This document shows positions 57,194 to 64,000 of a DNA stretch of 64,000 bases, one piece after another; within the stretch, counting starts at the first letter, position 1; each line of letters opens with the position of its first letter. The position numbers and the translations under genes were made by a program. The stretch is from Tricholomella constricta (Eukaryota; Basidiomycota; Agaricomycetes; Agaricales; Lyophyllaceae): positions 1-64,000 of the forward strand of contig JAACJP010000021.1 in assembly GCA_013368375.1 (NCBI GenBank), given 5' to 3'. The notes under the pieces are model-generated. The model did not search any database, was not told the origin of the DNA, and saw nothing but the letters and a program-made list of their open reading frames with translations.

Positions 57194-58334
57194 TGAACGT
57201 TTGAACAGCTTGTGGAGTGGCTACATAGCTTCATTTGGGAAGACTGGAGACTGAAGAAGAGGTGGGATCGGTGGGGCGATCACGCACCTATAAGGACTAG
57301 TGTTGATGTGCAGTGGGGCTGGCGCTTTATTGGAATGTTAGTTGAGGCTCAGCTAACTATAATTAGCCAGACTGCAGGCAAGGGCGAAAGAGTTGAAGCG
57401 TTGAAGGCGATTGGTTGAACTTGAACTTGAAAGAATCATTGAAAGAGTTGAGGACCGGGGTCCGGGGTCCATGGACTTATTAGTAATCAGGAATTCAAAC
57501 GACAAAAACAATTGTAAAATATCTTTGCGCGTTCATCTTTCTTTCTTTCTCCTCTCATCCTGGAGTCCTTCGAAGTCAGCCCTCAGCAAATTGACCAATT
57601 GGCCGCCGCTTTCAACAATTGCAACTTCTAGCTCTCGATTCTTTGTACTTACCGTGCAGGAGATCCAATATACCACGTTGCACTCGTACACGAGTCTGTC
57701 GGAACGCTGCCAATGACAGTCCGATCGCCTGTCGTGTCAGGTACTGTGTGTCTCTCCGCAGTCTCGCTTGCGAATAGTCTGGACTTGAGGAAATCATGTG
57801 GTACCGCTGGAGAAGGACAACCAAGCTGCCGGACTTTCTGCAACGAAGAATGGAATGTTGATACTCGGCACGTCCCCACTGTGGCCAGTTCATCACTGGC
57901 AAGGCCTTGGTTTCTCTGGAACTTACGACTTGGAGTGCAGCGTGACAGGGGCTTCTCGGCTTGCTTCTCTGCGTCGTCACCTTGGGGTGGCTGCATGTTT
58001 TGGACCCACAGGATCTCAAATCTGGCTTGCTTCCTCCATGTTGGATGGAGACTCGTTTTTTACGCGCCTTGTAGGCCACGGGATCTGCTATCCACTCCCA
58101 CGCCGCTCACATGCGCATCTTGGGACGTAACACGCAGCGTCCGCGCGACGATGCTGCCCTGCGCACCTCTTATACTTGCATCCCCAGGCCATTAGCAACC
58201 TCTTCAGATTCAGGACGCACGCTTCCGCCATTCCATATTTGCTATCCACTCTTCCTGCCCTCTTTTCAGTTAACTAAGCTATATATTCTCACCGAGCGTG
58301 ATTTTATATCGTTCCCTGTTTCGGGTATTTGACC
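57194..58334. other. Intergenic region with unplaced open frames
   Basis: 57212-57418 (plus) is protein-like but unjoined. 57612-58079 (minus) and 57713-58195 / 57798-58130 (plus) are open on both strands over the same DNA, which argues that at most one is real. None shows a known domain. The last 100 bp form the promoter of the RNase H gene. Confidence 0.4.
58280..58286 (+). promoter_or_regulatory. TATA-like box of the RNase H gene
   Basis: TATATAT lies about 48 bp before the ATG at 58335, a good core-promoter spacing. It implies the gene has its own promoter rather than being a transposon internal frame. Function inferred. Confidence 0.4.
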
Positions 58335-59828
58335 ATGTCCCTTGACGCTTCTACTCTCCACCCGAACCAACCCTTGGACCCTATCTGGAAATGCGATCCT
58401 GTCTTCGGGATCGTCCATTCATTTGGCTGCCAGATATGCCCTCTGTATATGAGGCACATCGCTACCGCCAGCCACTCCGACGCTAATGATCTGTCCTTCC
58501 AGCTTGCGCTGAAGGAACGGGACAGCCAGTATACTGTCCGCTACTTGCATGGCGTCTGCGAGGGCGGCCGCCTCGTGCAAGAGGAGATGGACGGACAGAC
58601 TGCGGATCTACTCACTCAGTATCGTGTCGAGCGCGATGAAGCCCTCGCGCTTGCTGACCGACGCTCAGCAGAACTACTCATCGCGCAGGAGGAACTCCTT
58701 CAAGTCAAGGAGCAATTCCGCGCCCTTCGAGTTCTGTTCGATGAACTTGCTGATTTCTCCGCTACGGAGACCTCTAGCCTGGGAGAGGAGATCCTCCCGG
58801 GGCCTTCGCCTGCTCTCCTGAAGGAGGATACTGGTCCGTTGGAATCGACGAACCCGCCGCGACCACCTCCTCTGACCCTCCCGACCCCGCCCCCATCGCC
58901 TCTCCTCAAACGTTCACATCTACATTCCCCGCCATCGACGCCAGATGCCTTCCAAATCACCCCTCACCTCCCCGCCGCTCATACAGAAGGCTCACAGGTC
59001 CCAGAGACTGGTGACGACGATATCACGTCCGTCCACAGTGAAGAGACCGCAGGATCTGTTACCCACGCGGCCTTGTTTGCCGAGGACGCCGGGGAGACAC
59101 CAGCATTTAACCAGCTGAGCGGCATCGTGGAGCGCATGGACGCCGCCCGCAAGGGGAACGAACAAGCCTTGCTTGAAGTTACGAAACTCTACGCCGCTGC
59201 TTGTACGACTCCTATAAAGGACAGATCCACCACACAACAACTCCTCATCCTGGAGTGGATGAATGCTCGGCCGTCTCTTCTGACAACACCTCCGACGAGT
59301 GGCGATCCTCCTGCTCTCCAGAGAGAGCAGGAGCAAGAGCAAGAGCAAGAGCCTGAAACAGCTGAGATATTCGTGGACTCGTCGGCGTCGTGGGGCATCG
59401 GGTTCTCCTACAACGGCCGTTGGCTGGCGTGGAAGCTGAAACCGGGGTGGAATGCCCAGGGCCGCGATAACAACTGGGGCGAGATGGTGGCGGTGGAGCT
59501 GGGTCTGCACGTCGCGATAGCAGCTGGGTTGCGCTCCCAGAGCATCGTGGTGAGGTCAGACAATTGGGGCGTCGTGCGTGCCCTCATCACGGGCAAGTCG
59601 AAACATGCGCGCCAGCCGGAGATCATTCGGAATATTGGGGCGCTGAGGAGACGATATGGGATTGACTTGATCCCGGTTTGGGTCTCGACGACGGAGAATT
59701 TGGCAGATAAACCTTCGCGCGGAAAGTTTCCGCCCAGGCATCTTATTTTTCCGGTGTCGGTTCCGCTTCCTGCTCATCTCTCGCCGTTCTTGTATCCACC
59801 TGTTCCGCTTTCGGCTTTGTCGCACTGA
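58335..59828 (+). CDS. Stand-alone retroelement-type RNase H domain protein
   Basis: Single exon, 497 residues from the ATG at 58335 (ACCATGT). The N-terminal part contains CDPVFGIVHSFGCQICPLYM (two Cys and a His) and a coiled coil (DEALALADRRSAELLIAQEE). The middle is Pro/Ser-rich and ends in EQEQEQEQEPE. The C-terminal 150 residues form an RNase H fold with acidic residues in order: FVDSSASWGIGF (about 346), EMVAVELGLHVAIA (about 382), VVRSDNWGVVRAL (about 405) and ENLADKPSRG (about 454). This is the RNase H type found next to reverse transcriptase in retroelements. No reverse transcriptase, integrase or LTR is visible in the flanks. It may be a domesticated host gene or a fragment of an element; the long intact frame and TATA box favour the former. 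Confidence 0.82.
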   Translation: MSLDASTLHPNQPLDPIWKCDPVFGIVHSFGCQICPLYMRHIATASHSDANDLSFQLALKERDSQYTVRYLHGVCEGGRLVQEEMDGQTADLLTQYRVERDEALALADRRSAELLIAQEELLQVKEQFRALRVLFDELADFSATETSSLGEEILPGPSPALLKEDTGPLESTNPPRPPPLTLPTPPPSPLLKRSHLHSPPSTPDAFQITPHLPAAHTEGSQVPETGDDDITSVHSEETAGSVTHAALFAEDAGETPAFNQLSGIVERMDAARKGNEQALLEVTKLYAAACTTPIKDRSTTQQLLILEWMNARPSLLTTPPTSGDPPALQREQEQEQEQEPETAEIFVDSSASWGIGFSYNGRWLAWKLKPGWNAQGRDNNWGEMVAVELGLHVAIAAGLRSQSIVVRSDNWGVVRALITGKSKHARQPEIIRNIGALRRRYGIDLIPVWVSTTENLADKPSRGKFPPRHLIFPVSVPLPAHLSPFLYPPVPLSALSH

Positions 59829-60042
59829 GAAACCTCGACGAGTTAATTTAATGTATTCCCGTTTCTGGTCTGTATAGTAGTGCTGTGCTTCTTCGAATGT
59901 AACTTGCGTTTCGGCGTTGGATAGGATGTGAGTATGTGAGAGCTTGGTATGTACTGCCAGCAGGAATAGCAGATGAATGATTTTGCTTGCTTATTACAAC
60001 GCACGTTCTGTCTTCTCTCCCCAAATCATAACGACTCATTAA

Positions 60043-60753
60043 TCAGGTGTCGTCCGTGTACCATTGCTCCCTATTCGGCTCCAGAATCCAAATTTCGTTT
60101 GAAGGGTAGCGCGGAGAATGAGAGGTGCTGGCAGTAAGAGGCCGAAAAGCGACCTAGTTGAAAGAACACACATCACCTTCAAATTAGTCAACGAGTATAA
60201 ATAAACTGAGGAAATGGTATAGTATCGCCAACCTGGGTATCGGTCCGATCGTTAGGTAGGACCCAGCCACCTGTCCCAGATACCTTCATGATGCTAGCAG
60301 ATGAAGTTTCGTTCAGCTTCTCAAGGGTCTAGTAGGTGTAGCTTAGTGCTGCTGAAAGGCGAGGCAAGGACTCACGTATGGCCGGCGGAACCCTCGCGGT
60401 AGGTGATCTTCCACTCCGTGTTATCGAGTCGCGAGGTGTGCGCGTAGACGAGCTTGTCGAACACGAAGACCGGGTCTCCCCACGCCTGAAGCTCGTAGTT
60501 CCCGTTCTCCAGCCTCTTGAGTCTCCACTGCCACCGCAATAATAATAATAATAAGTATAATGTTTGAAAGGAGGGGGGGGTTTGGCGTCGTGGAGGTAGG
60601 TACCTTTGCGTTGGGCCAAGGATAGGGATAGGGCTCGACGACGATGCCCTTTGGCCCGGATCTGGGATCGTCAGGCCGCCGACGTCCTACTACTTTTTCG
60701 GAGTGCTTGTTCTTGATTAGGTATTCGCCGGATTGGAGATGAGGATGAGTCAT
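60043..60753 (-). CDS. Peptidase inhibitor family I66 (cospin/LeSPI type)
   Basis: Minus-strand exons 60753-60604, 60527-60376, 60293-60233 and 60153-60043 give 157 residues, the usual size of these beta-trefoil inhibitors. Family landmarks: SGEYLIKNKHSEKVVGRRRP near the start, KWRLKRLENGNYELQAWG, NTEWKITYREG, GGWVLPNDRTDTQVAFRPL, and a C-terminal PRYPSNEIWILEP. No signal peptide, so it is cytosolic like other I66 members. Mushroom I66 proteins inhibit trypsin-like serine proteases and are thought to deter fungivores or control endogenous proteases. The acceptor at 60293 was chosen because upstream AG sites introduce stops. The reactive-site residue cannot be named from sequence alone. Confidence 0.88.
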
Positions 60754-61827
60754 TTTGGTTCAGAGGGAGTTTTTGTATGGCTGCCCAGTGAGGTATGTAA
60801 CGTTCAAAGTTCAACGTTCAGCGCTCAGCGCTCAGCGTTCACCGGGTCCGGAAAGGATGTTTGAGAACAGGAACAGGTAGCGCGCTTTTATTGACCTGCT
60901 CAAGGGTTCCATGTGATGGCGCTGTAAATGCGGAGCAGGTAGGGTCCGTAGGGAGCAGTGACGGGTGGCTTGGTACTAACTAATAGAAGCAGCAGCCTGT
61001 GGTACGTATGCTAACTTTGTCCATCACTACATATGTAAGTAACATCAGTATGGAATTTTCAATTTTGATAAACCGAAACGACGTACGCCTCCGAGCCCTT
61101 GATCAACGGCCCTCCCTACATAAAACCCTTGAATCGACCGAGTCATCAATATTCAATATTCAATGCAAGCCCACAATGCCGCCAAGGTTCTGCCAGGCCC
61201 AGTGCATTCAAGTTGAGGACGGATGAGGAACTTCAACTTGACTCTTGCCAATTCCTGCTTCAAGTTTCGGTCAGCTTAAAAAACCACCGACGGGCGAGGA
61301 ATCAGGATGGTTCTTGGTTCTATAGACTGGGAGGGGCGCCTGACAGTAAAAACGCAAAAAATTGAAGGCTTTTTGGGGGGTTGATATGCAGCGGCGTTTG
61401 GTCATTTTCAGTTCAGATAGGACCCTAGCCGTCGCGAAAATCTCGATAGGCGGAGGAAAAAGCAGGTCACTTGGGGCCATATTTGTTAGAGTGGGGTGGA
61501 GCACTGTACTCTTGCAATTGGGAGCGGTTGCAAGCTGTTCGGGACGACAAGTTGGCGGGGATTGAACATCAGAAATGACCAGAGAATCGATGCAAAGGTG
61601 GTCCACAGAAAACGAGACCATCCACGCGCTTGGTCCGGGAAGCTTAAGCATCTGCAAACAATTTCGTTGATAACCTCTCGAATTAATGCCTTTTTTACAG
61701 ATAGTAGTACTGGACCATGTCATTTGATTGGCTAAGGCTCCTTGATGCCGGCAAAGTCCCCGAAATCAAACATTGTGCGACAATTCAACTTTTTGACTCG
61801 GCGTCTTTCCTTGGACTAACACTCGCG
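60754..61827. other. Intergenic region between divergent genes
   Basis: Shared upstream region of the I66 inhibitor and the ARH1-like gene. At 60804-60842 lies a short tandem array of GTTCAACGTTCAGCGCTCAG type, related to one near 30010. Small frames at 61099-61365 and 61271-61723 have no recognisable product. Confidence 0.45.
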
Positions 61828-63759
61828 ATGGCGCCAATGAAGTTGGCAATCATTGGTGGCGGACCTTCCGCGTTCTATGTGGCGTCGCGCCTTCTTTCTC
61901 TCATCCCGAGTTCTGCCTCGGGGACTCCGCCTCTCCGGATACACATGTTCGATCGTCTCTGGGCACCTCACGGACTGGTGCGCTATGGGGTCGCCCCAGA
62001 TCATCCAGAAGTCAAGGCAAGTCGCGTACACATGTAATTCCTAGCGCACATGGGGACCCACGTCAGATGGAATCCAAGTTCGTAACCCATGTGTACCATT
62101 TTTCTGAAGCAATCAACGCGACTTTGGGGGAACTTATGCGTTTTCCATCTCTAGAACTGCACCCATAAATTTGACGGCGCGGCTGCCGACAAACGATTCC
62201 GCTTCTTTGGCAATGTCAACGTTGGAGAGGCGCACACGGCAATCCCACATACGGTGCAGGTGCCACTGTCAGCTCTGTACAACAACTACACTCATGTCGT
62301 TTTTGCAACTGGATGCACACTTCCTACGTTGCACCCCGCCTTGCCCCCCTCGGAATATTGCATGCCCGCCCTTGACTTGGTCCACTGGTATACCCAACAC
62401 CCCTCATGTCCCGCACCACCCCCCCTCGAGCGAACAACCCACGTCTCTCTAATCGGAAACGGAAACGTCTCCTTGGATATTGCCCGCATGCTGCTCACCC
62501 CCGTATCCGTGCTCGAGAAGTACGACGTCCCCGCACCTGTCCTTGCCGTCCTCGCGCGGTCCCAAGTCAAACACGTCTCCATATTTGGTCGGCGGGGACC
62601 TCTGGAGGCAGCCTTCACAACGAAAGAACTGCGCGAAATGGTCCATCTTCCCGACTCATCCATGGTCCCCCTCCCCCCAGCCTTACTTGATCCTTCTCCA
62701 CCCACCACCACCACCACCACCACCACAACCCCCAGACCAACAACCCCGACACGCCAACAATCCCGGATCCTCAAGCTCCTCCGCCAAGGCTCCATCAACC
62801 CCTTCGGAAGCACCCCCAAGACCTGGTCGCTCGACTTTTTCCGCTCCCCCACCGGCCTCACCCTCCCCGCTCCCACTTCCTCCACTTCCTCCTCCTCCTC
62901 CTCCTCGTCCTCCTCCTTTCCCCAGGCAGAGCTGACCCTAGCCCACACCGCCTTGGACCCGACCCACGCACGCGCCATACCCACAGGCGCGACCTCCAAA
63001 GTCCGGACCTCCCTCGTCGTCACCTCCCTCGGCTTCCACGCCGAGCCCCAAGCACCATTCCACGACCCCGCCCTCGCCCACATGCGCACCACCCCCGGCG
63101 GCCGCGTCGTCGCCCCCCCCTCCCCCTCCCCCTCCTCCTCCTCTTCCTCTTCCTCCTTCCCCTCCTCGCCTTCGACGGGTGGTGGTGGTGGTGGTGGTGG
63201 CGGACATGGAACTGGAACTCCGTTGAAAAACGTGTACGCATCGGGGTGGGCGGCTACGGGTGCCAAGGGCGTGTTGGCTTCTACTATGATGGACGCTTAC
63301 GCCGTCGCCGACGCCATCCTCTCCGACTGGCTCCACCTCCAACCGGAGGTGCACACTACCCCTTTGCTGCTTACCCCTGCCCCTTCCCCCTCCCCCTCCC
63401 CCTCCCCTTCCCCCTCCCCTTCCCCCTCCCCTTCCCCCTCCCCTTCCCCTTCCCCCTCCCCCTCCCCCTCCCCCTCCCCCTCCCCCTCCCCCTCCCCCGC
63501 GCCCGCGCCGGAGCCTTTGGGGAATGCCAAGGCAAAGGCAAAGGTGCAGGTGCTGCTGAACGCGTCGGAGGACTTGGATATGGAGGCGCTGCCGGGGGAG
63601 GTGGTGGAGGGCTTGAGGGAGGGGGTGGTATTGGAGTATGGGGAGTGGAAGAGGGTGGATAGGGAGGAGGTGAGGAGGGGGGAGGTGTTGGGGAAGGAGA
63701 GGGAGAGGATGGGGTGGGAGGAGGCGAGGGCGTTTTTGGATGGGAGGAGGAGGAAGTGA
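61828..63759 (+). CDS. ARH1: NADPH:adrenodoxin/ferredoxin oxidoreductase
   Basis: Exons 61828-62016 and 62155-63759 give 597 residues. FAD-binding motif KLAIIGGGPSAFYVASRLL opens the protein, followed by LVRYGVAPDHPEVK. After the splice come CTHKFD and RFRFFGNVNVG, THVVFATGCTLP, the NADPH-binding VSLIGNGNVSLDIARMLLTP, VKHVSIFGRRGPLEAAFTTK, SLVVTSLGF, and YASGWAATGAKGVLASTMMD. The intron donor is GC (AAG|GCAAGT), which gives exact family spacing; a GT donor nine bases later would add three residues. The enzyme passes electrons from NADPH to mitochondrial ferredoxin for Fe-S cluster, heme A and CoQ synthesis. No obvious targeting peptide precedes the FAD motif, so an upstream start may be missing. 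Poly-Ser, poly-Gly and Ser-Pro tracts expand the C-terminal half. Confidence 0.92.
63380..63498 (+). repeat. TCCCCC/TTCCCC microsatellite encoding a Ser-Pro tract
   Basis: About 120 bp of near-pure hexanucleotide repeat inside the ARH1-like coding sequence gives roughly 20 consecutive Ser-Pro dipeptides. Unit length is a multiple of three, so length change keeps the frame. The opposite strand is purine-only (GGGGGA), prone to triplex or slippage. Confidence 0.9.
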
Positions 63760-64000
63760 GGTGTTACTTGGTAAAAATATAGCTATAGAGTACTATAGAG
63801 TTTACTTAGCGGGAATACTATGTGTAGCTAGTATACAAGGCCTGGACTTGAGCGAAGGGGCGGGGAAGTAGTGTTAATGGGAAAAGCGATCAGAACACGA
63901 TTGATACTTATATATATTTCTGCATTCATTGTATAACGAACGAACGAACGAAAAGGCGCGAAAGAAGAACGAGGGTCTGAATCATATACAGAGATGGAGG
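63760..64000. other. 3' flank of the ARH1-like gene
   Basis: AT-richer sequence with no gene; includes an AACGAACGAACGAA run near 63940. Confidence 0.5.

Noticed and set aside
57612..58195. Overlapping open frames on both strands
   Set aside because: Open reading on both strands over the same DNA and no domain in any of them.
62292..63266. 324-codon minus-strand frame
   Set aside because: Shadow of the ARH1-like gene; poly-Glu and poly-Val runs mirror the Ser/Pro tracts, while the plus strand has FAD and NADPH motifs.
63380..63498. CRISPR or telomere-like array
   Set aside because: Simple hexanucleotide repeat without spacers, inside a coding frame.

Overview
This is nuclear DNA from a filamentous basidiomycete, most likely a mushroom-forming agaricomycete. 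The reasons are many short introns (about 45-90 nt) with clean GT-AG borders, exons as small as 7-21 nt, and a gene set of laccase, GH16 glucanase, GPI-anchored cupredoxin, I66 (cospin/LeSPI-type) protease inhibitor, F-box and BTB proteins. No bacterial operon features, CRISPR array or complete transposon was seen. All exon models were spliced by eye and checked only for phase, so exact borders are predictions.

Left third (1-24 kb): a secreted GH16 enzyme, a BTB protein, a twin cupredoxin surface protein, then a rearranged block. In that block two HNH-nuclease-domain genes face each other as a large inverted duplication (about 10.96-14.85 kb). The forward copy is frameshifted and has lost an HNH residue, while the reverse copy is open. 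Next come the 5' end of a C2H2 zinc-finger gene as a dead inverted copy (about 14.9-15.8 kb), a second BTB gene, an EFM7-like methyltransferase, and two C2H2 genes on the minus strand. The second of these is the source-like intact paralogue of the dead copy.

Middle (24-43 kb): the spindle checkpoint protein Mad1 and a DUF262 (GmrSD-N/ParB-like) protein are divergently transcribed with only 38 bp between start codons. A third C2H2 gene follows, with a tandemly duplicated promoter/5' region and two classes of in-frame minisatellite. Then come an unrecognised Cys-motif protein, a probably organellar cyclophilin, a large F-box protein and a third BTB protein.

Right third (43-64 kb): a LamB/YcsF (PxpA-like) gene sits directly upstream of a 1268-residue fusion of biotin carboxylase, KipA-like, KipI-like and biotinyl domains. 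Together they look like a lactam / 5-oxoproline utilisation unit. They are followed by a 23-exon laccase, a tRNA-Thr(TGT) with a 12-nt intron, an unknown protein, a single-exon gene carrying an isolated retroelement-type RNase H domain, an I66 protease inhibitor, and an adrenodoxin-reductase (ARH1-like) gene with a long Ser-Pro tract.

The genes do not form one pathway. The only obvious functional pair is the LamB/YcsF gene plus the carboxylase fusion (44.7-51.0 kb). GH16, laccase, cupredoxin and I66 inhibitor belong to the usual secreted or defensive repertoire of a saprotrophic mushroom. The repeated BTB, HNH and C2H2 genes look like lineage-expanded families with local duplication and decay.
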